Shown one piece after another: positions 18,848-27,571 of a stretch of DNA of 62,053 nucleotides (the stretch's first letter is position 1; each line of letters begins with the position of its first letter). The stretch covers positions 1 through 62,053 of the forward strand of contig CABRYP010000007.1 of NCBI GenBank assembly GCA_902475245.1, given 5' to 3'. This stretch comes from an uncultured Collinsella sp. (GTDB taxonomy: Bacteria > Actinomycetota > Coriobacteriia > Coriobacteriales > Coriobacteriaceae). The position numbers and the translations under genes are program-made. Under the pieces are notes generated by a model. It was not told where the DNA came from. It saw only the letters and a program-made list of their open reading frames with translations, and did no database searches.

Positions 18848-21187
18848 ATGGCTCAAGAAAAGTTCGACGTGGGCGGCATGACGTGCGCCGCCTGCCAGGC
18901 ACATGTGGACCGTGCCGTCAGTAAACTCGACGGCGTCCAAAACGTCGCGGTCAACCTGCTCGCCGGCTCCATGCTGGTCGACTATAACCCCACGCAGGTT
19001 ACGACCGACGACATCTGCACCGCCGTCGACCGTGCGGGTTACTCGGCATCGCCCGTCAATGCGGGCACCGAAGCCGCCACAAGCGGCAGCGCGCAAGCCA
19101 GGTCCGGCGCCGCCCATATGGAGTCGCCGACCAAAAAGTTGGAGGCCGCCGCCTCTGCCATGCGCACCCGTCTCATCATCTCAATCATCTTTCTCATCCC
19201 ACTGTTCTACATAGGTATGGGACATATGCTCGGCTGGCCGCTGCCCAGCATCTTCACCGACCACATCCACAGCATGACGCTCGCCCTCACCGAGCTTGTC
19301 CTGCTCATCCCCATCGTCTACGTCAACGACGCGTACTTTATCAACGGCTTCAAATCACTCGTGCACGGCGCGCCCACCATGGATGCTCTCATCGCCGTCG
19401 GAGCCACCGCATCGATCGCCTGGTCGCTCTATGCCATGTTTATCATGGCCGACCAGCTGGCCGCCGGGCAAGTCCACGATGCCATGACGACGGGCATGGA
19501 CAACCTATATTTTGAGAGCGCTGGAACGATTCTGTCGCTCGTCACCGTGGGCAAATACCTCGAGACGCGCAGTAAGTCCAAGACCGGCGGCGCTATCGAG
19601 GCGCTCATCGATCTGGCGCCCAAGACCGCGACCGTCGTTGCCGACGATGGCACCGAAACCACCGTCGACGTCGACAGCATCCTTCCCGGCCAGGTCCTTC
19701 GCGTGCGCCCCGGAGAGTCCATCCCCGTCGATGGCGTGGTGCTCGAGGGCAGCTCGGCCGTGGACGAGAGCGCGCTCACCGGCGAGTCCATCCCCGTGGA
19801 AAAGACCGCCGGCGACACCGTCAACGCCGCCACCGTCAACCGCACTGGCTCGTTTACCTTCCGCGCCACACGCGTGGGCGCCGACACATCGCTTGCCAAG
19901 ATCATCCAGCTCGTCGAGGACGCCAATGCCACCAAGGCGCCTATCGCCCGCCTGGCCGATAAGGTCGCCGGCGTGTTTGTGCCCGTGGTGTTTGTGATCT
20001 CGGCCGTGACTTTTGTGGCGTGGATGGCGCTCACCAGCAGCATCAACGAGGCGCTCACTTCCGCTGTCGCTGTGCTGGTGATCAGTTGTCCGTGTGCGCT
20101 CGGCCTGGCCACGCCCGTCGCCATTATGGTGGGCACCGGCAAGGGCGCCGAGATGGGCATCCTGTTTAAGAGCGCTGAGGCGCTGGAGAACCTGCGCAGC
20201 GTGGGCACCGTGGTGCTCGATAAGACGGGCACGGTCACCCGCGGCAAGCCGGCCGTGACCGACGTTGTGGTTGCCGCGCGCGCCGACGGCTCGCCCGCTA
20301 TGAGTGAAAAGGCGTTACTGAAGCTCGCTGCCGCGCTGGAGCGCTCAAGCGAGCACCCGCTGGCCGAGGCGATTATGGCCGAGTGCGAGGCGCGCGGAAT
20401 TGTCGCGCGCACGGTCGAGGACTTTGCCGCCGTGCCCGGGCGAGGCGTTACGGCTCGCGAAGGACAAAACGCCATCGCTGCCGGCAACGTGCGCCTGATG
20501 AACGAGCTGGGCGCGGAGGTGCCCGCCGGCGTTGCCGAGCAATTTGCCACCGAGGGCAAAACGCCGCTGTTCTTTGCCAAGAACGGCAAGCTTGTCGGTA
20601 CCATCGCCGTGGCCGACGAGGTCAAAGAAACGAGCGCCGAGGCCATCGCCGCGCTGCGTTCGCTCGGCGTCGATGTGCGCATGCTCACCGGCGACAACCG
20701 CGTGACGGCCGAGGCCATCGCCCGCCGCGTGGGTCTCACCAGCGAACAGGTTATCGCCGACGTCCTGCCCGCCGACAAGGAGCGCCACGTGCGCGAACTG
20801 CAGGATTCAGGCAGCATGGTCGCCATGGTAGGCGACGGCATCAACGACTCCCCCGCCCTGGCGCGCGCCGATGTAGGCCTTGCGATCGGCACCGGCGCCG
20901 ACATCGCCAAAGAAGGGGCAGATGTGGTGCTCATGCGCAGCGACCTCATGGACGTCGCCCGCGCCATCGAGCTGTCGCGCGCTACGATCCGCAACATCAA
21001 GCAGGACCTGTTCTGGGCGCTGTTCTACAACGGCATCGGCATTCCGCTAGCGGCGGGCGTGTTCTTCCCGCTCACCGGGTGGCAGCTCTCACCGATGTTT
21101 GGCGCCGCGGCCATGAGCCTGTCGAGCGTGTGCGTCGTGTCCAACGCTCTGCGCCTGCGAACCTTTAAGCCGAAAGTGGCAAAATAG
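18848..21187 (+). CDS. copA: Copper-exporting P1B-type ATPase
   Basis: 779 residues. N-terminal metal-binding domain GMTCAAC (Cys13-Cys16), transmembrane CPC motif in VISCPCALGLATP, TGES actuator loop, phosphorylation site DKTGTVT, ATP-binding HP (SSEHPLAEA) and GDGINDSPAL hinge. The CPC plus GMTCxxC pattern indicates Cu(I) export from cytoplasm. AAAGGAG lies 5 bases before the ATG. First gene of copA-copZ-csoR. Confidence 0.95.
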   Translation: MAQEKFDVGGMTCAACQAHVDRAVSKLDGVQNVAVNLLAGSMLVDYNPTQVTTDDICTAVDRAGYSASPVNAGTEAATSGSAQARSGAAHMESPTKKLEAAASAMRTRLIISIIFLIPLFYIGMGHMLGWPLPSIFTDHIHSMTLALTELVLLIPIVYVNDAYFINGFKSLVHGAPTMDALIAVGATASIAWSLYAMFIMADQLAAGQVHDAMTTGMDNLYFESAGTILSLVTVGKYLETRSKSKTGGAIEALIDLAPKTATVVADDGTETTVDVDSILPGQVLRVRPGESIPVDGVVLEGSSAVDESALTGESIPVEKTAGDTVNAATVNRTGSFTFRATRVGADTSLAKIIQLVEDANATKAPIARLADKVAGVFVPVVFVISAVTFVAWMALTSSINEALTSAVAVLVISCPCALGLATPVAIMVGTGKGAEMGILFKSAEALENLRSVGTVVLDKTGTVTRGKPAVTDVVVAARADGSPAMSEKALLKLAAALERSSEHPLAEAIMAECEARGIVARTVEDFAAVPGRGVTAREGQNAIAAGNVRLMNELGAEVPAGVAEQFATEGKTPLFFAKNGKLVGTIAVADEVKETSAEAIAALRSLGVDVRMLTGDNRVTAEAIARRVGLTSEQVIADVLPADKERHVRELQDSGSMVAMVGDGINDSPALARADVGLAIGTGADIAKEGADVVLMRSDLMDVARAIELSRATIRNIKQDLFWALFYNGIGIPLAAGVFFPLTGWQLSPMFGAAAMSLSSVCVVSNALRLRTFKPKVAK

Positions 21188-21215
21188 GCTCACCATTACG
21201 TCCATTTAGAACGGG

Positions 21216-21310
21216 TTTTCCAGGTGCCCGAGATTGACCTGAAAGAGGAGCGACGCGTACTTTGGTACGCGAGCGACGGCTTGAAGGTCAAGGTCGGGTG
21301 CCTGGGAAAG
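21216..21310. repeat. Structured 95-bp element between copA and copZ
   Basis: Outer arms 21217-21240 and about 21284-21309 pair with a few wobbles (TTTCC.AGGTGCCCGA, ATTGACCT with AGGTCAA and TCGGGTGCCTGGGAAA). Inside, CGCGTAC(4)GTACGCG at 21254-21271 forms a perfect small hairpin. No protein function is apparent. It may be an intergenic repeat, an mRNA stabiliser between cistrons or a regulatory RNA. Confidence 0.6.
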
Positions 21311-21334
21311 CCGACACAACAGAGAGGAATACCC

Positions 21335-21556
21335 ATGCGTTACACAATCAAGACTTCCGGCCTCATGTGCGGCCACTGCGACGCTACTGTCGAGACGGCA
21401 CTGCTCAACGTTGCCGGCGTGACCGATGCCGATGCCGACCACGAGACCCAGACCGTCCAGGTGGGGTGCGCCGACACCGTGACCGCCGAGCAGCTCGCCG
21501 CCGCCGTCGAGGGCGCGGGCGAGAAGTTCCACGCCCTGTCCGTAACCGCCGCGTAG
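21335..21556 (+). CDS. copZ: Heavy-metal-associated domain copper chaperone
   Basis: 73 residues, one HMA ferredoxin-like domain with the metal motif MCGHC. It should pass Cu(I) to CopA. The ATG at 21335 is preceded by GAGAGGA; the longer frame from 21224 runs through the upstream structured element and is unlikely to be translated. Confidence 0.88.
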   Translation: MRYTIKTSGLMCGHCDATVETALLNVAGVTDADADHETQTVQVGCADTVTAEQLAAAVEGAGEKFHALSVTAA

Positions 21557-21604
21557 CAGCTACCAGAAGCATTCGACCCCATCGACCAGAAACGAGGACC
21601 CGCC

Positions 21605-21877
21605 ATGATGGCAGACCATAAATCGGTGACCCGCATGCTCAAGACGGCACGCGGTCAGATCGACGGCATCCTGCGGATGGTCGAGGAGGACCGCTACTGC
21701 GTCGATATTTCCACGCAGCTCATGGCAACGCAGGCGCTCATTGCGCGCATCAACGCCGATGTGCTCAAGGCTCACATTGAGGGCTGCGTGACCTCGGCAA
21801 TTGAATCGGGCGACGAGGAACTCAAGACCGCCAAGCTCGCCGAGATCGAACGCGTCGTCGACAAACTCGCCAAGTAA
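21605..21877 (+). CDS. csoR: CsoR family metal-sensing repressor
   Basis: 90 residues, all-helical, with the Cu(I) ligands Cys-x-His-x3-Cys: YCVDIST then HIEGC. DUF156 domain (KSVTRMLKTARGQIDGILRMVEEDRYC). Represses the copper operon via the G-tract operator at 18770. Third gene of the operon. Confidence 0.9.
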   Translation: MMADHKSVTRMLKTARGQIDGILRMVEEDRYCVDISTQLMATQALIARINADVLKAHIEGCVTSAIESGDEELKTAKLAEIERVVDKLAK

Positions 21878-21934
21878 TTGGTGCATTGGGGACGGGTACG
21901 TTTGCACCACATTGGTGCAGATTAACCTGTCCCC
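21878..21934 (+). terminator. Hairpin after csoR, TTGGTGCAA/GGGGAC family
   Basis: GGGGACGGGT pairs with ACCTGTCCCC, with an inner TGCACCA(3)TGGTGCA stem; TTTGCTCT follows. The element begins one base after the csoR stop, so it can end the copper operon while belonging to the repeat family found at 15822, 47497 and 61937. Confidence 0.6.
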
Positions 21935-21989
21935 TTTGCTCTAAATCGGGTATAAAGGCGTGCAGCATATCGAATGAAAGGCAGTGTGC

Positions 21990-22463
21990 ATGAATGACTT
22001 TATGAAGGGTCGCAACGGCGCCGATGAGCTCACCATCGTGATGGGCTTTGCTGGAATCGTCATCGCGATGATCGGATCGATGGCCCGTATCCAGTGGCTC
22101 AGCTGGATCGCAATCGCCGTGATCGTTCTCGGCGTGCTGCGCGGCCTGTCCAGAAACATCGACGCGCGCCGAAAGGAGAACGATACCTTTGTCGCCGCGA
22201 CCGCAAACGTCCCCGGCCTGGGCAAGTTCGTAGCGAGCTTGGGCGGCGGCGCCGCAGCTGCCAACGCCTCGCGCGCGGCCGGCACCAGCAAGGAAGACTT
22301 TGAGCGCGCCAAGCGAACGGCCAAGAAAATGTGGAAGGGCCGCAAGACCACGGCGTACCTCAAGTGCCCTAACTGCGGTCAGATGCTGTCCGTCCCCAAG
22401 GGCAAGGGCAAGATCCGCGTCACCTGCCCCAAGTGTCACGCTAAGATGGAAACCCGCTCCTAG
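21990..22463 (+). CDS. Membrane protein with C-terminal zinc ribbon
   Basis: 157 residues: two hydrophobic segments (about 15-50), a basic linker, and a C-terminal CPNCGQM...CPKCHAK zinc ribbon. Function unknown. The ATG at 21990 with AAGG eight bases upstream is preferred to a GTG at 21984. Confidence 0.7.
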   Translation: MNDFMKGRNGADELTIVMGFAGIVIAMIGSMARIQWLSWIAIAVIVLGVLRGLSRNIDARRKENDTFVAATANVPGLGKFVASLGGGAAAANASRAAGTSKEDFERAKRTAKKMWKGRKTTAYLKCPNCGQMLSVPKGKGKIRVTCPKCHAKMETRS

Positions 22464-22528
22464 GCGTCGCGCCGTAGGGCAAATGGATTAGTAGTGTTTG
22501 TCCCAAATCTGAAGCATTTTTTCGATAA

Positions 22529-22565
22529 ATAAGCCGAGGCCTCGTGTTGAGACCCCGGCTTTTTG
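22529..22565. terminator. Terminator between convergent genes
   Basis: AAGCCGAGG.CTC and GAG.CCCCGGCTT pair around GTGTT and are followed by TTTTT on the plus strand; on the minus strand a shorter T-run (TTATTTAT) follows. It serves the zinc-ribbon gene and possibly the amidohydrolase. Confidence 0.8.
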
Positions 22566-22615
22566 TGTATGGCGGCAGCATTCGACGAGCCGACCGCCCC
22601 CCGCCACACCAGCGC

Positions 22616-23986
22616 TTACGCCACACCGTCGCGGGCGAGTTCCTCGGCCAGTGCCTCGGCCGGCATGGCCATAATCGTGTCGAGCTCGGCGTCCACCTCG
22701 GGAATATGCTTCACCTTGAGCTTGCGTACCAGATTACCGCGACACATCACGTGTATCGGCTCACGCAGAGCGCACAGGTCATCGAGCGGGTTCTTGCGCG
22801 TCACCAGGATATCGGCGGCCTTACCGCACTCGATCGTGCCGGTCTCGCCGCCCAGCCCCAGCAGCTCGGCATTGACCTGCGTGGCCGTGTGCAGCGCAAA
22901 CGCATTGCTCACGCCCACGTACTTGGCAAAATAGGCCACCTCGCGCCACGTGTCGTACTGCGTCACGAACGGACAGCTTGAATCCGTGCCCAGGCCCACC
23001 TTAACGCCAGCTTCCAGTGCGGCACGGGCGCTCTCGATGATGCCCGAGCACACGATGTCGCCGTTCTTCTTTTGCGTGTCGGTCGAATGAGTCTTCTCCG
23101 GATCGAGCAGTACAAACGGCAGTGCAGGGCTGATCGTGCAGGTCACGCTCGGCGCGCGTCCCTCGAGCTGTGTTCCCGCGGCGCCGCGGTACAGCTCCAG
23201 AATCTCGGGCGTCAACGGAGCGCCGTGCTCAATCGTATCGACGCCGGCCCGAAGCGCGGCCTTCACGCCCTCGGTGCTCTCGACATGGGCCATGACCGGC
23301 AGCCCCACGTCGTGGGCAGCCTTGCACGCCGCAGCGGCAACCTCGACCGGCATGCGCAGCACGCCCGGCTCGCCCACCTCGGTCGCATCGAACACGCCAC
23401 CCGTCACGAACAGCTTGATGACGTCGGCACCGCGCGCATACAGGTCGCGCACCTGTTCGGCCGCCTCGGCGGGGGTATTGGCGACCTGCGCGAACAGCCC
23501 CGCGCCATGGCCACCCGGCACCGTGACGCCCGTTCCCGGCGCCACCAAGCGAGGGCCTTGGTACTTGCCGGCATCGACAGCATCGCGTACGGCGATATCG
23601 GCAAACAGCGGGTCACCCGCGCCGCGCACCGTGGTCACGCCGCTTGCCAACTGCTGCTGGGCACTGCCTTTGAGGATGTGGCGAACGATGGCGCGGCCCA
23701 CGGGGTTGTCGAGTTTCTTCATGAGCGCGCCCGCATCGCCGGCCGAGACCGGCTTGCCCGAACCGCACAGATGCACATGCATATTGATGAGGCCCGGCAT
23801 GAGATACGCACCCGCCAGGTCAATGACCTCGGCACCCGCCGGAGCTTGCGCCACAGCACTCGGCCCCATCCATGTGATGACGCCGCGCTCAACGGCCACG
23901 GCCATGTCGGGCTGTGGCTCCATATGTTCCGAACCATCCAGGACGGTCGCATTGATAAACAGCGTGGAACGATCGGCAGACGCCAT
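22616..23986 (-). CDS. Metal-dependent amidohydrolase (imidazolonepropionase-like)
   Basis: 456 residues. Metal-site motifs: MPGLINMHVHL near 70, HVESTEGVKAALRAGVDTIEHG in the middle, and LGTDSSCPF with the catalytic aspartate. It belongs to the amidohydrolase superfamily subgroup containing dipeptidases and imidazolonepropionase-like hydrolases; the substrate cannot be told. Start 23986 has GGAGGAG upstream; an upstream extension to 24133 overlaps repeat array B and is rejected. Confidence 0.85.
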   Translation of the reverse strand: MASADRSTLFINATVLDGSEHMEPQPDMAVAVERGVITWMGPSAVAQAPAGAEVIDLAGAYLMPGLINMHVHLCGSGKPVSAGDAGALMKKLDNPVGRAIVRHILKGSAQQQLASGVTTVRGAGDPLFADIAVRDAVDAGKYQGPRLVAPGTGVTVPGGHGAGLFAQVANTPAEAAEQVRDLYARGADVIKLFVTGGVFDATEVGEPGVLRMPVEVAAAACKAAHDVGLPVMAHVESTEGVKAALRAGVDTIEHGAPLTPEILELYRGAAGTQLEGRAPSVTCTISPALPFVLLDPEKTHSTDTQKKNGDIVCSGIIESARAALEAGVKVGLGTDSSCPFVTQYDTWREVAYFAKYVGVSNAFALHTATQVNAELLGLGGETGTIECGKAADILVTRKNPLDDLCALREPIHVMCRGNLVRKLKVKHIPEVDAELDTIMAMPAEALAEELARDGVA

Positions 23987-24136
23987 ATCGAGCTCCTCCC
24001 TCACGATTAACTTGAACATTTGTCCATTATCACCCAGCGCAACAGGGTTGCTGCGGACATATCGGTTAACGGGAGAAAGAGAGATATGAGGGCAAACGGA
24101 GACAGCGCGGCAATGCTCCGGTCGTTCCAGCAAAAC

Positions 24137-24434
24137 GTCTTGATCTGTAACAGTAAGCCCGGTTTTGAGCCGCTAGATGTTACAGATCGAGATCTTTCGG
24201 CACCGCGTCCAACCTTTGTCTCAATCTGTAACAGTTAGGTCGAATTTTGGCCTCCAGACGTTACAGATCGAGATATTCTCCAGCCCCGTCGTCAAACGTC
24301 TAGATCTGTAACATGTAGACAGGTTTTCGGCCTCTAGATGTTACAGATTGAGATCTTTTAGCGGCAGCCAACCTTCTGTCTTGCTCTGTAACAGCTACGA
24401 GGCCAAACGGCCCCTTGTTGTTACAGATCGAGAC
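24137..24434. repeat. 57-bp hairpin array B (4 units), 3' side of nuclease gene
   Basis: Units 24137-24193, 24218-24274, 24298-24354 and 24378-24434, each 57 bp, spaced 24, 23 and 23 bp. Unit ends are GTCTNRATCTGTAACA and TGTTACAGATYGAGAY. Centres differ; unit 3 has TAGA..TCTA pairing, unit 2 AGGTC..GGCCT. The last unit ends 41 bases past the nuclease stop. The interval 24175-24253 is repeated, one mismatch, at 25692-25770 in array C. Confidence 0.92.
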
Positions 24435-24475
24435 AAACTCGGCAGGAACACCCACATCCGCGCCGGTTGCACCCC

Positions 24476-25519
24476 TCAGCGCCCATACCACTGGCGTCTC
24501 CATTCCTCAGCCAAATCGGCCCGTCGCGGAATACCCGCCAGCCTTATCTTCTCAACCAGCTTCCCCGGATTCTTGAGCTCATCAAACGTAAACCGAAGCA
24601 CCTTGTGTCCGAGCATTGTCAGATGGGACTCCCGCTGACGTTCTGCCACGAACGGGTCGATCCACTCCCGACCCTCGTCGTTCTGTAAGGTATACTTCCC
24701 CTTTCCGTCCAGCTCGCCAATCACGCACGTCCCGTCCTCGAGCCTCCAAAAATAATCAACGCGAAACACTTGGCTCGGATCGAGCGGATCACGAAACTCC
24801 ACCTGCAACTCCGGCACCGGAAACCCATACGCGATAAAGAATGCCCGAAAACGAGACTCGCCGCCGTTTTCGGACAGCCCGTCCGCATGCGACGCAATCA
24901 CCTGCGCTCTGCGATACCCGCGCTTGCCTCCACAATCCATACGAAGCCGCTCACAAAAGTCATCGCGCGATTCGCCCTTTGCTCGCAACGCAGAATCGGC
25001 AATCGCCAGGCCATACGAAAACGGCGCGCGCAGCAGGCAATCCTCTACCGTGCGCCAAAACGGCGTCACCCGCACGCCGTCGACTTGTTCTAGCGCGCCC
25101 GCCACCTGCGGACGCAACAGCCGGCATCCCGCACTCAGCGGCACCGAGCAACCTGTCTTAACAAGAAATCGCGGCCCGAGCAGATCATTCGGCACCTCCA
25201 GACCCCACAAAAGCGCCGCGTCATAGCCCCAAAACGCCCAATCGGGATGAAACTCCGCAAGCCCTTTGATGGTACGCAGCGCTCGCTCCGCCGGCGTCAG
25301 CACAACCCAATCATGTTGCAAGCAGAACAAATACGGCTCGAGCTCCGCAATATCATCGGTTCCCACATGACGCCGCAGCCACATGAGCTCGGCATTGTCG
25401 TGCGTCACAAGCAGCACGCCTTGTTCAGCTGCCTCCGTGAGCCTGGCAAGCATCCTATTCCGCGCCAAGGTGTTACGTGTTGCATGTTTGCGTTTAAGAA
25501 CGGTATGAGACACTTCCAT
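24476..25519 (-). CDS. AbiEi-like / DUF559 (Vsr-fold) nuclease-domain protein
   Basis: 347 residues. The C-terminal third has the DUF559 PD-(D/E)xK pattern: GESRFRAFF (220-228), VDYFW (Asp255), and GELDGKGKY (Glu269, Asp271, Lys273). The first ~200 residues resemble the AbiEi-type regulator/antitoxin half found in actinobacterial proteins of this layout (LTPAERALRTIKGL, WGYDAALLWGL). Known members are of unproven function. The ATG at 25519 is chosen because the frame upstream runs into hairpin array C; a clear ribosome site is lacking, and in-frame GTG codons at 25522-25528 are alternatives. The gene is directly bracketed by arrays B and C. Confidence 0.75.
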   Translation of the reverse strand: MEVSHTVLKRKHATRNTLARNRMLARLTEAAEQGVLLVTHDNAELMWLRRHVGTDDIAELEPYLFCLQHDWVVLTPAERALRTIKGLAEFHPDWAFWGYDAALLWGLEVPNDLLGPRFLVKTGCSVPLSAGCRLLRPQVAGALEQVDGVRVTPFWRTVEDCLLRAPFSYGLAIADSALRAKGESRDDFCERLRMDCGGKRGYRRAQVIASHADGLSENGGESRFRAFFIAYGFPVPELQVEFRDPLDPSQVFRVDYFWRLEDGTCVIGELDGKGKYTLQNDEGREWIDPFVAERQRESHLTMLGHKVLRFTFDELKNPGKLVEKIRLAGIPRRADLAEEWRRQWYGR

Positions 25520-25572
25520 CACCACCACATCGGACAAATGGACCTTCGCCGCTGTTGCCGCCGCCGACAAAC

Positions 25573-25951
25573 GTCTTGATCTGTAACAGTTACGAGCACA
25601 AGCAGCCGCCAAACGTTACAGATCGAGACATTCGTGCAGCATTGCACCTCTTTGTCTCAATCTGTAACAGGAAGACCAACTTTTGGCCGCCAGATGTTAC
25701 AGATCGAGATCTTTCGGCACCGCGTCCAACCTTTGTCTCGATCTGTAACAGTTAGGTCGAATTTTGGCCTGTAGATGTTACAGATTGAGACATTCCCCCT
25801 GCCAGGTTCAAAACGTCTCGATCTGTAACAGTTAGACGTTCTCCAGGCCCCCAAACGTTACAGATTTAGACAAACCAGCGGCGCCCAAACATTCGTCTCG
25901 ATCTGTAACAGTTAGACCGATTTTTTGTCCCTAGACGTTACAGACCGAGAC
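25573..25951. repeat. 57-bp hairpin array C (5 units), 5' side of nuclease gene
   Basis: Units 25573-25629, 25654-25710, 25735-25791, 25815-25871 and 25895-25951, all 57 bp; spacers 24, 24, 23 and 23 bp. The nuclease gene's promoter and leader must lie in or beside this array. The hypothetical gene at 25987 ends 36 bases beyond it. Loops on the plus strand are T-rich in units 2, 3 and 5. Confidence 0.93.
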
Positions 25952-25986
25952 AAATAGACAGGCGGCGGCGCTGCGACAGCCCACCC

Positions 25987-26694
25987 CTACTCCCATTCCT
26001 GTTCGTAGATGTTGAGAGACTTTACGTAGCGCCCCTGGGCGCCCATGATGTCGCGGACCAGTCTCAAAAAGAAGCTGATACACGAGGTATCGAAGCCATC
26101 TTCTAGGTCTTCCGGATGAACGGCACCAGGCCCATCGACCGCCGTGTCGCTCAGGCGCGCGATGTCATACAGGTAGAGCTGCCCCGCCGTCAGCCAGACA
26201 TCGTCGACGCACGCGAGACGCACCGCAATCGCACCATCGCGCCAGTGCTCTTTTTGCACGATATGTGGGTCGTAGACATCAAAACGACGGTCGGTGCGCG
26301 TGTCGCGCAGCGCGACCATACCAGTCACAGGATCCTTGTCCAAAATGCCAAAGCGCGAAAAATAATGCGTGTCGCGCACCTGTTCGAGCCGTCTGAGCGA
26401 AGCAGGCGAAAGCGACGTCGGCGGCTCGTCCACATACAGCTCCAGCAGCGTCTTGTCATGGTAATAGGGACGCTCGAACAGCAGCCAATCGGTAAATGCC
26501 ATGTTATAGGCCATGATTTCATTTTGCGAGGGCTCCTCGCAATAGCTGAGCCATGGATCGACGATCACTTCGAACTGTGTGCGCGCCGGCTCCAAAAACT
26601 GAAACTTGCGCAGCATCCAAAACTGGGCCATGTCGGCAATATCGTTACCAACGGCCTCGGCCAGACGTCCCCGGTCCAAAACATGATCAGCCAT
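25987..26694 (-). CDS. Conserved-looking hypothetical protein
   Basis: 235 residues, soluble, acidic, rich in Tyr, Trp and Asp (DRRFDVYDPHIVQKEHW, YNMAFTDWLLFERPYY). I do not recognise a family or a catalytic motif. AGGAGGATGTC precedes the ATG, a strong ribosome site, and codon use resembles its neighbours, so it is a real gene. It lies between array C and the gltBD remnant. Confidence 0.75.
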   Translation of the reverse strand: MADHVLDRGRLAEAVGNDIADMAQFWMLRKFQFLEPARTQFEVIVDPWLSYCEEPSQNEIMAYNMAFTDWLLFERPYYHDKTLLELYVDEPPTSLSPASLRRLEQVRDTHYFSRFGILDKDPVTGMVALRDTRTDRRFDVYDPHIVQKEHWRDGAIAVRLACVDDVWLTAGQLYLYDIARLSDTAVDGPGAVHPEDLEDGFDTSCISFFLRLVRDIMGAQGRYVKSLNIYEQEWE

Positions 26695-27009
26695 GACATC
26701 CTCCTCAAACTGATGAACCTCAATTTGAGCTTACGAGGAGGGCTGGTGGTCGCCGCCAGCGCGGGCGAAATGAGCATCAGGCTGCAAACCAGATACTGAC
26801 CAAACACTTGACGGGATACTTGCAGATTATACAAATTGCCACAAAATCGCAGGTAGAACTAGACGAATCACCCGCGCCGCTGTCCATAAGCAACTAAAGC
26901 CGCCACATAAACAGCAGAGCGCGACGAACGCAAACGTCAACAGGCAAGCAACCAGACGTCGGCAAACGAGCAAAACGCTCGCAAACCCGCAAGGAGTGTC
27001 CCCGGATGC

Positions 27010-27075
27010 GGCACATAAGGAATGTCCCCAACTGCCGACACTTTGGGACATTCCTTATGTGCCGGCCGTTGGGGA
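27010..27075. repeat. Intergenic palindrome with two exclusive folds
   Basis: GGCACATAAGGAATGTCCC and its perfect complement (27010-27028 with 27045-27063). The loop segment CCCCAACTGCCG can instead pair with CGGCCGTTGGGG just past the right arm. Same design as 4264. It follows the gltBD remnant by about 40 bases. Nothing else is visible in 26695-27117. Confidence 0.7.
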
Positions 27076-27117
27076 CAGCCCTTGCCGATTCGATTGTTGA
27101 GTAACTCCGTGATTGCC

Positions 27118-27571
27118 TTACAGCCCCAAGGTCTCGGCAACCTCGGCGGCGCAGGCGAGGGCATCGGCCATGGCGCTCACCACGAGTGAGCTGCCGTTGC
27201 GGGCGTCGCCGGCCACATACACCGGCGCGGCATCCGCAGCAACGCCATCCACGCGGGCCGCAAGGTGCGAGCCTTCGGAGGCCATCACGGGCAGCGGGCG
27301 GCCCGCCGTGGCAACGGGCACGCCGACAGCTTCAAACACGCTATGCTCCGGACCCGTAAAGCCGCAGGCGATGAGCACCAGCTGCGCCGGCACTTCGCGC
27401 TCGGAGCCCGCAATGCGTTCGGGCTTGCCAGCCGACCGATCCAGGTCGACCACGCGCAGGCCCGCGACCGCGCCCTTCTTGTCCAGCATCGGCAAGCGCG
27501 CCGATGCCACATGCATCGTGGTCGCATTCGGGGCGATAAAGGCCCTGCTGCTGAGCGGAATCTGCCTGCAT
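27118..27571 (-). pseudogene. Collapsed glutamate synthase remnant: GltB start joined to GltD end
   Basis: Reading minus from an ATG at 27571 with an intact GGGGAGG ribosome site, the first 24 residues (QGLYRPECDHDACGIG) are the glutamate synthase large-subunit N-terminus, including the catalytic cysteine context. From about 27500 a different frame (27118-27516) encodes the last ~130 residues of the small subunit (LVLIACGFTGPE, YVAGDARNGSSLVVSAMADA). Nearly all of GltB and most of GltD are gone and the frames do not match, so the gene pair is dead. Cleanest reading: one large internal deletion. Confidence 0.75.

Noticed and set aside
22616..24133. Longer amidohydrolase start at 24133
   Set aside because: The added 49 codons cross intergenic sequence adjoining array B, begin with TTG and lack a ribosome site; the ATG at 23986 has a strong one.
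24137..25951. CRISPR array
   Set aside because: The short repeats alternate in orientation and pair with each other as 57-bp hairpins, spacers share ancestry in part, no leader and no cas gene are present. I class it as a hairpin array.
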